A stretch of DNA of 9,866 nt, from NCBI GenBank assembly GCA_946482165.1, contig CAMLQS010000184.1:1-9866 (forward strand), in the 5' to 3' direction. This stretch comes from an uncultured Verrucomicrobiota bacterium (GTDB lineage Bacteria > Verrucomicrobiota > Verrucomicrobiae > Opitutales > Opitutaceae). Positions 1 through 7,056 of the stretch are shown here, piece by piece. The notes beneath the pieces were generated by a model. It was not told where the DNA came from, did no database searches, and saw nothing but the letters and a program-made list of their open reading frames with translations. Each line of letters opens with the position of its first letter. Position 1 is the first letter of the stretch. The position numbers and the translations under genes are program-made.

Positions 1-69
1 ATCGTCTATCGGTTAGGACAGGAGATTCTCATTCTTCAAAGCGGGGTTCGATTCCCCGTGGGGGCACCA
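1..69 (+). tRNA. tRNA-Glu (anticodon CTC), 5' end cut off by the window
   Basis: This is the 3' part of a tRNA gene. The D-arm is at about 4-19. The anticodon stem is GGAGA (21-25) with TCTTC (33-37), and the 7-nt loop TTCTCAT carries anticodon CTC at 28-30, which reads GAG (Glu). The T-stem CGGGG (42-46)/CCCCG (54-58) encloses TTCGATT. The 3' acceptor strand TGGGGGC (59-65) is followed by discriminator A66 and an encoded CCA (67-69). A1 should be tRNA position 7, pairing with T59, so only about six bases (expected GCCCCC) lie upstream of the window. The T-arm and the acceptor 3' strand fit known bacterial tRNA-Glu genes. Confidence 0.93.
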
Positions 70-303
70 AAAAGGCTTCGGCCGGGACGATCCGTGTTCG
101 CCGTCTTCCTCGACTGCCTCGATCCGCTTCGGCGAGGCCCCCTTCCCGCCACCCGCGCTTCACTCGAACGCACACCGGCGCGCCCCCAACCACGCACGTC
201 GGCGCCTGCCTTTCCCGGCGGTTTCCTGTTCGCGTTTCCGTCGCCGTTTCTCGCTCGCACGAATTCCGGGAACCGCCCTCCTTCCTCGCCTGACTTTCCA
301 TCC

Positions 304-1293
304 ATGTTCGCCGCGCCTCACTCCGCCGCCCGCACCCTCCGTCTCCTCGGCCTCGTCGCCTCGCTCGTTCTCGCCGTCTCCGCGCGCGCCGATTACAAGG
401 GAGCCCTTGTCCTCGATGCCGCTTCGGGCGCCGTCCTCCACGAGGAGAACGCCGACGCGGTTTCTCCGCCGGCGAGCGTCACCAAGCTCATGACTTTTCT
501 TGTGGTGCACGACGCCATTGCCGCCGGGCAGGTCCGCCTCGACACGCCGATCACCGCGACCGCCGCCGACCAGTCCATGGGCGGCACGCAGGTGAACCTG
601 GCCGCTGGCGAAACCTTCCGCGTCGAAGAGTTGCTTTACGCGTTGATGGTCGAATCGGCCAACGACGCCGCCCACGCGCTCACCCAAATCGCAGGCGGCC
701 GCGAGCCCTTCGTCAGCCGCATGAACGCGCGCGCAAAGGCGCTCGGTATGAAAAACACCGTTTTCCGTTCCCCGCACGGCCTTCCTCCCGACAACCGCAA
801 AATCGCCGACGGAGACCTCACTTCACCCCGCGATCTCGCCCTTCTCGCACGCGAACTCGTGTCGAAAACCGACGTCCTCCGCTACAGCTCCGTCCGCGTC
901 CGCCCCTTCGGCGCCGGCGTCCGCGCCGAGCCCCTTCCGATGCGTAATCACAACAAGCTGCTCGCCTCGGTCGATGGCTGCGACGGCCTCAAAACCGGCT
1001 ACACCCGGTCCGCCGGCTTTTGCCTCGTCGCCACCGCGCAGCGCGGCGGCAAGCGCGTCATCGTCTCCGTCATGGGCAGCCCGGACGCCAAAACCCGAGA
1101 CGCCCATGTGAAGCGCCTTATCGAAAGCGGCTTCGCCACGATCCCCGAAACCTCGATCTTCAGCGGCCCGCCCACCCCGGTGGCCCCCGTCTCCGTTCAA
1201 GCCATTCCCCTCCAGCCGGTGCAGCCCGGCTCAAATCCCGCCCCCGCCAACGACGCGCCGGCGGTGCAGTTCAAGCTGCCGGGCAAAAAATAA
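304..1293 (+). CDS. Secreted serine-type D-alanyl-D-alanine carboxypeptidase (PBP5/DacF-like, peptidase S11)
   Basis: A low-molecular-mass penicillin-binding protein that would remove the terminal D-Ala from peptidoglycan pentapeptides in the periplasm. The 329-residue product has a signal peptide (about residues 1-29, ending SARA before DYKGA). All three S11 active-site motifs are present: SVTK (S58-K61, nucleophile and general base), SAN (118-120) and KTG (230-232, in LKTGYT). After the catalytic domain (to about 285) there is only a Pro/Ala-rich tail (287-329). I see no PBP5-type C-terminal beta-domain or amphipathic membrane anchor, so it may be soluble or held differently. The frame stays open upstream to the tRNA, but ATG at 304 begins directly at the signal peptide, so I chose it. 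No Shine-Dalgarno precedes it. A strong terminator follows and the gene appears monocistronic. The exact paralogue (DacA, DacC or DacF) cannot be decided. Confidence 0.93.
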   Translation: MFAAPHSAARTLRLLGLVASLVLAVSARADYKGALVLDAASGAVLHEENADAVSPPASVTKLMTFLVVHDAIAAGQVRLDTPITATAADQSMGGTQVNLAAGETFRVEELLYALMVESANDAAHALTQIAGGREPFVSRMNARAKALGMKNTVFRSPHGLPPDNRKIADGDLTSPRDLALLARELVSKTDVLRYSSVRVRPFGAGVRAEPLPMRNHNKLLASVDGCDGLKTGYTRSAGFCLVATAQRGGKRVIVSVMGSPDAKTRDAHVKRLIESGFATIPETSIFSGPPTPVAPVSVQAIPLQPVQPGSNPAPANDAPAVQFKLPGKK

Positions 1294-1326
1294 CGCCTTC
1301 ACGCGCTCGCCTTCGATTGATCCACC

Positions 1327-1361
1327 ACCCGCCCCGCTCCACGCCGGGCGGGTATTTTTTT
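1327..1361 (+). terminator. Rho-independent terminator of the carboxypeptidase gene
   Basis: A perfect 8-bp stem, ACCCGCCC (1327-1334) with GGGCGGGT (1346-1353), encloses an 11-nt loop. It is followed by A and seven T (1355-1361). It lies 34 bp after the carboxypeptidase stop codon. The end of the T tract overlaps the stop codon (1360-1362) of the convergent gene. On the minus strand the hairpin has no T tract, so it should act in one direction only. Confidence 0.88.
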
Positions 1362-2097
1362 AGTGCGCGTGCCCGTGACCGTGCTCGATCAGCAACATCA
1401 TCGCGCCGAGCAAGAGGAACACCGCCGCGAGCATGCCCGCCTCGAAACGCTCTACTTTTCGCAGATCGACGCGCGATAATCCGCGCAGCGTCATCCACGT
1501 AAAAATCGTCATGCCGCCCATCGTCCCGGCCGCCAGGATGCCGCTCAGCACAAAGAACCCCGTCCAGCCAAACTCGGCCCCCGAGAGGTAAACGGGTAAA
1601 AACGCCTCGCACGGCGAAAGGGTCAGCATCACCAGCAGTCCGCTGATCGCCGCCCAATCTCCGGTCTTCTTTTCCACCAGCGGGCTCTCGCGCAGCTCAT
1701 GCTCCAAATGGCTCGTGTCCTTCTCATGCCCGCACGCCTCGCTCGGGTGATGATGGCCCCCGGGCAAATGGTGATGCCGCAATCCCGCCCCCCGCCACTG
1801 TTGCACGGCAAAATAAACGCCGACCACCAGCAGGATGGCTCCCGCGATCCAGCGGAACCATTCGCCAAAATGCTCGTCGGCCTCCCGCCCCAGCAAGGCC
1901 ACGCCCAACCCAAGCAAAGACGTGATCGCGATGTGCCCCAGGCTGGCCACGGCGGCTACGCCCATGGTCTTGCGCTCGCGCCAACCCCGCGCCCGCGCCA
2001 CCAGCACGAAAGGCAGCCAATGGGTCGGCAACGCCGCGTGGATGAACGCGACGGAGAATCCGGAGGCGGCGAGGGTCGCGAGGACGGTGATGTTCAT
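1360..2097 (-). CDS. NicO/RcnA/UreH-like multi-pass membrane protein, possible Ni/Co-type metal transporter
   Basis: A 245-residue hydrophobic protein with about six membrane segments (near 13-33, 46-70, 83-99, 147-171, 177-203 and 217-237). Segment 1 carries FIHAALPTHW (H20, H25), and segment 2 has SLGH (H55). The second half opens with GLLVMLTLSPCEAFLPVYL. This HxxxPxH plus (x)PCxxA arrangement in two halves resembles NicO-family nickel/cobalt transporters such as RcnA. The linker between the halves is His-rich (about 108-132, including HHHLPGGHHH) and the C-terminus is HGHGHAH, both plausible metal-binding stretches. I chose ATG at 2097 because it leads straight into the first membrane segment; an in-frame ATG at 2148 is possible. 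It is divergent from hemF and convergent with the carboxypeptidase. Substrate and direction of transport cannot be read from sequence, and a link to haem synthesis is not shown. Confidence 0.62.
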   Translation of the reverse strand: MNITVLATLAASGFSVAFIHAALPTHWLPFVLVARARGWRERKTMGVAAVASLGHIAITSLLGLGVALLGREADEHFGEWFRWIAGAILLVVGVYFAVQQWRGAGLRHHHLPGGHHHPSEACGHEKDTSHLEHELRESPLVEKKTGDWAAISGLLVMLTLSPCEAFLPVYLSGAEFGWTGFFVLSGILAAGTMGGMTIFTWMTLRGLSRVDLRKVERFEAGMLAAVFLLLGAMMLLIEHGHGHAH

Positions 2098-3446
<1,349 letters not shown>

Positions 3447-3451
<5 letters not shown>

Positions 3452-3626
3452 GTGTCTTGTAAATAACTCAGTCTGGCGGAGGCGGGAAACCGCGCTCGGC
3501 CAAGGCGCAAAAGTCGGAGGTGGGCCGGAGGGCCCATGCCGCCTTTCGCAACGCCGGCCCAGCGCAGTTTCCTGCTCTCCCCGTAGGGCTCACGCGACGG
3601 GCCGAGTTATTTACAAGACACGGCCT
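3447..3626 (+). repeat. Repeat element B, about 180 bp, with perfect 23-bp terminal inverted repeats
   Basis: The arms at 3447-3469 and 3604-3626 are perfect 23-bp inverted repeats containing GTCTTGTAAATAACTC, around a 134-bp interior. The element is homologous to element A but in the opposite orientation, and its first five bases overlap the last five of A. The exact shared 13-mer CTCGGCCAAGGCG is at 3495-3507. If transcribed, the arms would form a long hairpin between hemF and hemE. There is no T tract after it, so it is not a classical terminator. Open frames across it look non-coding. Confidence 0.85.
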
Positions 3627-3667
3627 AACCCGACTTCAGGGATAAATCACCCGATCATGCGTTTTTT

Positions 3668-3695
3668 CATTGGTCATTGGTCATTGGTCATTGGT
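3668..3695 (+). repeat. Heptanucleotide tandem repeat (CATTGGT)x4 just before hemE
   Basis: Four perfect copies of CATTGGT lie at 3668-3674, 3675-3681, 3682-3688 and 3689-3695. A partial fifth copy, CATTT, follows. The array is preceded by six T (3662-3667) and ends 11 bp before the hemE ATG, so it occupies the place where a ribosome-binding site would be expected. A 7-bp unit can change copy number by slippage, which would shift leader spacing by seven bases per unit. Similar heptamer arrays are known in cyanobacterial genomes; a role here is not shown. Confidence 0.9.
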
Positions 3696-3706
3696 CATTT
3701 CGCGCG

Positions 3707-4741
3707 ATGAAATCGCGCGACCGCTTCCTCGCCGCCCTCGCCTGCCAGCCCCTCGATCGCCCGCCGATCTGGGTGATGCGCCAGGCCGGCCGCTATCTGC
3801 CCGAATACCGCGCGCTCAAGGCGAAGTCGTCCTTCCTTGAGATGGTCAAGACCCCCGAGCTCGCCGCCGAGGTCACGCTCCAGCCGCTGCGCCGCTTCCC
3901 CGGGCTCGACGCCGCGATCCTCTTTTCCGACATCCTCGTCATCCCCGAGGCTCTCGGCCAGCCCTACGCCTTCCGCGACACCGGCGGCATCCAAATGGGC
4001 TACCGCCTCGAAACCCGCGCCCAGATCGACGCCCTGGCCCCACCCGACAGCGTCCCTGAAACGCTCTCCTACGTCGGCGCCGCGCTCCGCCTTCTGAAGC
4101 GGGAGGTCGCCACGACGGGCCACGCGTTGCTCGGCTTCGGCGGCTCCCCTTGGACGCTCGCCACCTACATGCTCGAAGGTGGCAGCTCCGAGGATTTCGC
4201 CCGCGCAAAGCTCCTCTTTTACACCGACCGCGCCGCCTTCGACGCCCTTCTCGAAAAACTCACCGCCGCCCTCGCCGCCTATTTTCGCATGCAGATCGAG
4301 GCCGGCGCCGACGCCATCCAGATCTTCGACAGCTGGGGCGGCATCCTCGCTGGCCCCGATTACGAGGCCGCCTCGCTTCAGTGGATTCGCCGCCTGGTCG
4401 CCGCGCTGCCCGCCGATTTCCCGGTGATCCTCTACGCCAAAGGCACCGCGCCGCACTTCGCCGCCCAAGCGGCTTCCGGCGTGCGCGCCATCAGCGTCGA
4501 TTGGACCGCCGACCTCGCCGCGCTGCGCGCGACGCTGCCCGGGAATGTCGCCGTCCAGGGCAACCTCGACCCCGTGCTCATGACCACCACGCCCGAGATC
4601 GTCCGGACCCAGGCCGAGCGCCTCCTTGTCTCCATGCGCCGCGGACGCGGCCACATTTTCAACCTCGGCCACGGCATCACTCCCGACGCCAAAATCGAGT
4701 GCATGCAGGCATTGGTGGATACGGTCGTTTCCTTTCGCTGA
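3707..4741 (+). CDS. hemE: Uroporphyrinogen III decarboxylase
   Basis: This enzyme removes the four acetate carboxyl groups of uroporphyrinogen III to give coproporphyrinogen III, the substrate of the neighbouring HemF. The 344-residue length is typical. Conserved features: the N-terminal signature RPPIWVMRQAGRYLPEYR (18-35), with R25 and R29 matching substrate-binding arginines; FSDILVIPEALG with D75, the key active-site aspartate; GFGGSPWTLATYMLEG (143-158) with Y154; IFDSWGG (206-212) with S209; and FNLGHGI (318-324) with H322. The frame is open upstream to an ATG at 3677, but that start would translate the heptamer repeats (MVIGHWSF...). ATG at 3707 begins the conserved MKSRDRFLAAL, so I chose it. 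There is no Shine-Dalgarno. No promoter is evident in the repeat-filled gap upstream, so expression may depend on read-through from hemF. Confidence 0.97.
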   Translation: MKSRDRFLAALACQPLDRPPIWVMRQAGRYLPEYRALKAKSSFLEMVKTPELAAEVTLQPLRRFPGLDAAILFSDILVIPEALGQPYAFRDTGGIQMGYRLETRAQIDALAPPDSVPETLSYVGAALRLLKREVATTGHALLGFGGSPWTLATYMLEGGSSEDFARAKLLFYTDRAAFDALLEKLTAALAAYFRMQIEAGADAIQIFDSWGGILAGPDYEAASLQWIRRLVAALPADFPVILYAKGTAPHFAAQAASGVRAISVDWTADLAALRATLPGNVAVQGNLDPVLMTTTPEIVRTQAERLLVSMRRGRGHIFNLGHGITPDAKIECMQALVDTVVSFR

Positions 4742-4835
4742 ATCGCCACCCCGGCCCCCACGCGACAAAACGCAACAAACGCCGCGACCGAAGCGCTCCG
4801 ATCAGCCAAACTACCCGGATCACCGAAGTCGTCCC

Positions 4836-6209
4836 GTGAGTTCCCCCCGCGAACAATCCCTCCCCGTCGCCATCCTCGGGGCAGGCCTCACCGGCCTCGC
4901 CGCCGCCCGCCACCTCGCGCGCGCCGGGCGCAACGTCGTGGTTTTCGAAGCCGCTCCGCGTCCCGGAGGCGTTATCCAGAGCGACCGCGCCAACGATGGC
5001 TGGCTCGTGGAGTCCGGCCCGAATTCGCTCCAGGAAACGCCCGCCGTCGCCGCGCTCATTCGCGAACTCGGATTGGAGTCCGCGCGACAGGTCGCCGCTC
5101 CCGCCGCGAAAAACCGCTACATCCTTCGCGACGGCAAACTGCGGCCGCTGCCCCTTTCCCCGCCGGACTTTTTCCGTTCCGACGTCTTCTCGCCGCGGAC
5201 GAAGTTTCGTGTTTTCCGCGAGGTTTTCCGTCGCCGCCAGCCCCGGCTCAACGACCTTCCGCTCGCGGACTTTTTCCGCGAGCACTTCGGGCGGGAGCTT
5301 CTCGACTACGCCCTCGATCCGTTCGTCTCCGGCATCTACGCGGGCGACGCCGCCAAGCTCTCCGCGCGCCATTCCTTCCCCACTCTCTGGAAAGCGGAGC
5401 ACGAACACGGCTCGCTGATCCGCGCACAAATAAAATCCGCCAAGGCGAAGCGGGTCCGCGGCGAGCCCTCGGGCCCGCCTCCGATCATCAGCTTCGCGGA
5501 GGGACTCGCCACGCTGCCGCGCGCGCTCGCCGCGACGCTTCCGCCCGGAGCGCTCCGACTCGACGTCCGCGTCTCGCAGATCAGTCCCTCGCGAGACGGC
5601 TGGATCATCGACGCCTCGCCGACCGAACGCTTCTCCCGCGTCATCCTCGCCCTGCCGGCTCCCGCCCTGGCGCGCCTCACCATCGGCTCGCCCGGCGCGC
5701 AAAGCTCGCTGGCCTCGCTTGATCACCTCGAACATCCCGCGGTCGCGTCGCTGTTCCTTGGATTTCGCCGTGAACAAGTCGCCCATCCGCTCGATGGCTT
5801 CGGCGTGCTCTTCCCCTCCGCGGAAAAGCGTTCGTTGCTCGGCGTCCTCTTCAATTCCACGCTTTTCCCCGGACGCGCGCCGGCGGGGCACGTCGCCCTC
5901 ACCGTGATGGTCGGAGGCGCTCGCCACGGCGAACTCGCCCGCCGGCCGCTCGAAGAACAACTGCCTGTCGTGCTGCGCGAGCTCTCCGAGATTCTCGGCG
6001 TGAGCGGCGCCCCTGTTTTCGCCCGGCGCACGTTCTGGCCCCGTGCGATTCCGCAGTATCAGCTCAATCATGACGCACATCTCGAAGTGATCGCCGCCGC
6101 CGAGCAGCGCCACGCCGGCCTGTTCATCGGCGGCCCCGTCCGCGACGGAATAGGCCTTCCCGCCTGCCTCGCCGCCGGCGAGCGCCTCGGCCTCGCCGCG
6201 CGGGCCTAA
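4836..6209 (+). CDS. hemY: Protoporphyrinogen oxidase, FAD-dependent (HemY type, also annotated hemG)
   Basis: A flavoprotein that oxidises protoporphyrinogen IX (or coproporphyrinogen III) to the porphyrin using O2. The 457-residue product starts with a Rossmann FAD motif, AILGAGLTGLAAARHLARAG (GxGxxG at 15-20), followed by FEAAPRPGGVIQS (38-49) and VESGPNSLQE (58-67). The middle has the family block DPFVSGIYAGD (161-171), and the C-terminal flavin segment is GLFIGGPVRDGIGLPACLAAGERLG (428-452). The start is GTG at 4836, 94 bp after hemE. The frame is open farther upstream, but that part is antisense-like translation of the hemE end. No in-frame ATG lies closer than one inside hemE. Because HemF is present upstream, the classical protoporphyrin route is more likely than the coproporphyrin-dependent route, though this protein type can serve either. 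Confidence 0.93.
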   Translation: MSSPREQSLPVAILGAGLTGLAAARHLARAGRNVVVFEAAPRPGGVIQSDRANDGWLVESGPNSLQETPAVAALIRELGLESARQVAAPAAKNRYILRDGKLRPLPLSPPDFFRSDVFSPRTKFRVFREVFRRRQPRLNDLPLADFFREHFGRELLDYALDPFVSGIYAGDAAKLSARHSFPTLWKAEHEHGSLIRAQIKSAKAKRVRGEPSGPPPIISFAEGLATLPRALAATLPPGALRLDVRVSQISPSRDGWIIDASPTERFSRVILALPAPALARLTIGSPGAQSSLASLDHLEHPAVASLFLGFRREQVAHPLDGFGVLFPSAEKRSLLGVLFNSTLFPGRAPAGHVALTVMVGGARHGELARRPLEEQLPVVLRELSEILGVSGAPVFARRTFWPRAIPQYQLNHDAHLEVIAAAEQRHAGLFIGGPVRDGIGLPACLAAGERLGLAARA

Positions 6210-6237
6210 AAAAGCGCCACGCCTGCCGACGTGGCGC
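6208..6237 (-). terminator. Rho-independent terminator of the outer-membrane protein gene
   Basis: A perfect 8-bp stem, GCGCCACG (6214-6221) with CGTGGCGC (6230-6237), encloses an 8-nt loop. On the minus strand it is followed by six T (complement of A6208-A6213). It begins 31 bp after the stop codon of the minus-strand gene. The A run on the plus strand overlaps the hemY stop codon TAA (6207-6209). Read for hemY the hairpin has no T tract after it, so it could at most end hemY transcripts weakly. Confidence 0.82.
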
Positions 6238-6268
6238 CGTAGCGGGAATAACCTGGTCCGAAACGGCC

Positions 6269-6835
6269 CTAGAAACGGATTTCCGCGCCGAGCTCGATCA
6301 CGTGCGTGTCGTTGTCCCTCAGGCGCGCGCCGGCGAAATATTCGAGCGTATCCACGTAAACGTAGCGATAGCCCGCGGTGAGCGAAACCGTGTCGGTGAG
6401 CGAATAGCCCAGACGCGCGATTCCCGAAGCGATCCACACGGTATCATCATCGTCGGCCCTGAATCCGGGCACGTTGATTTCGAAGTTCGTCACCGCAATG
6501 CCGGTGTTGGCGCCAAGCGCGAGGCTCAGCTTGTTTCCGAGATCCAAGGTATAAAAATAACCGGCGGTGACAGGGATGATTTCCAAGTTGAACTCCGCCC
6601 CTCCGCCAAAGGAACGACTGAGCTCCACGCGACCCGTCTCGATCTCGACGGAATGCGCGCCGAAGCTCCGGCCAACCGCGACCAAAGCGCCGAGCTCCCC
6701 GTCGAGGAAATCGTCCTCGACCGGCTCGAACCACGCCGCGCCGGCACGAGCGAAGAAGCCGTCGGCTGCGGACGCAGTCAGACTGGAAACTGCGGAACCG
6801 ATCAGGACCGCGCAAATTTGGAGGGATTTTTTCAT
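6269..6835 (-). CDS. Small outer-membrane beta-barrel protein (OmpW/Opa-like), function unknown
   Basis: A 188-residue precursor with a signal peptide (MKKSLQICAVLIGSAVSSLTASA, cleavage near residue 23 or 24). The mature part of about 164 residues alternates polar and hydrophobic or aromatic residues, with Gly-rich turns: GFFARAGAAWFEP, HSVEIETGRVEL, EFNLEIIPVTAGYFYTL, NKLSLALGANTGIAV, TVWIASGIARLGYSL, TVSLTAGYRYVYVDT and HVIELGAEIRF. The terminal Phe is the usual outer-membrane insertion signal. The size fits an eight-stranded barrel. An acidic loop (RADDDD, about 126-131) sits between strands. I chose ATG at 6835 because the signal peptide begins there; the open frame extends upstream to 6898 without a start that makes sense. 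It is convergent with hemY and divergent from ileS. No ligand or role can be inferred. Confidence 0.78.
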   Translation of the reverse strand: MKKSLQICAVLIGSAVSSLTASAADGFFARAGAAWFEPVEDDFLDGELGALVAVGRSFGAHSVEIETGRVELSRSFGGGAEFNLEIIPVTAGYFYTLDLGNKLSLALGANTGIAVTNFEINVPGFRADDDDTVWIASGIARLGYSLTDTVSLTAGYRYVYVDTLEYFAGARLRDNDTHVIELGAEIRF

Positions 6836-6884
6836 GGTGAATGTTGTGAACGCCTTTTCGAGGCGCCCCCTACGTAAGTGCCCA

Positions 6885-6925
6885 CACCTATAATTCAATA
6901 TGTAAAATTAACGTATACGAATCCC
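6885..6925 (-). promoter_or_regulatory. AT-rich candidate promoter region of the beta-barrel gene
   Basis: The AT-rich block about 50-90 bp upstream of the minus-strand start at 6835 is the most promoter-like sequence available to that gene. On the minus strand it offers TATACG and TTATAG as possible -10 elements, but no good -35 hexamer lies at a standard distance. The call rests on base composition and position only. Confidence 0.3.
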
Positions 6926-6932
6926 TGAAGCG

Positions 6933-6961
6933 GGCCAAAAGCAGGGCTGCTTGTTTTGGCC
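6933..6961 (+). promoter_or_regulatory. Hairpin in the ileS upstream region
   Basis: GGCCAAAA (6933-6940) pairs perfectly with TTTTGGCC (6954-6961). The stem continues inward with GCAG (6941-6944)/CTGC (6947-6950) after a 3-nt bulge (6951-6953). A second possible stem follows at once: GGCG (6963-6966)/CGCC (6988-6991) with CCGG (6967-6970)/CCGG (6978-6981). Both lie upstream of the candidate ileS promoter, so they may be DNA-level sites or part of a longer leader. No known RNA class was recognised. Confidence 0.4.
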
Positions 6962-7007
6962 AGGCGCCGGAGAATTACCGGCTTCTGCGCCGCTCCGCAT
7001 ACGCCCC

Positions 7008-7035
7008 TTGACTCGCCTCCCGTCCCGCCTAGCCT
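7008..7035 (+). promoter_or_regulatory. Candidate sigma-70-like promoter for ileS
   Basis: TTGACT (7008-7013) is followed after 16 bp by TAGCCT (7030-7035), about 22 bp before the ileS ATG. The -35 hexamer is good and the -10 is poor in its middle bases. If used, the 5' leader would be very short (about 15 nt), in keeping with the missing Shine-Dalgarno. Confidence 0.4.
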
Positions 7036-7056
7036 GCCGCGCCCTTTTATACCGGC

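Larger units (their letters stand above)
6836..7056. other. Divergent intergenic region between the beta-barrel gene and ileS
   Basis: This 221-bp stretch contains an AT-rich island at about 6889-6922 that stands out from the GC-rich surroundings. It includes TATAAT on the plus strand (6889-6894) and the palindrome CGTATACG (6912-6919). Next to it are two potential hairpins (6933-6961 and 6963-6991). I see no T-box features (no specifier loop or antiterminator consensus) that could control ileS, and no coding frame. Confidence 0.5.

Noticed and set aside
58..303. N-terminal extension of the carboxypeptidase frame back to the tRNA, or a separate gene in the 70-303 gap
   Set aside because: The extension is Arg/Pro-rich, overlaps the tRNA 3' end and would bury the signal peptide. 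The gap itself shows no coding pattern, terminator or clear promoter; only a tiny GGC-TTCG-GCC stem directly after the tRNA.
4677..6437. 586-residue minus-strand open frame antisense to hemY
   Set aside because: It lies opposite a clear FAD-enzyme gene, is Arg/Gly/Glu-rich as expected from the complement of GC-rich codons, and shows no domain. Similar long antisense frames opposite hemE, hemF and ileS are explained the same way.
6836..7056. T-box riboswitch upstream of ileS
   Set aside because: No specifier loop with an Ile codon, no T-box consensus and no terminator/antiterminator pair can be seen, and the candidate promoter leaves almost no leader.
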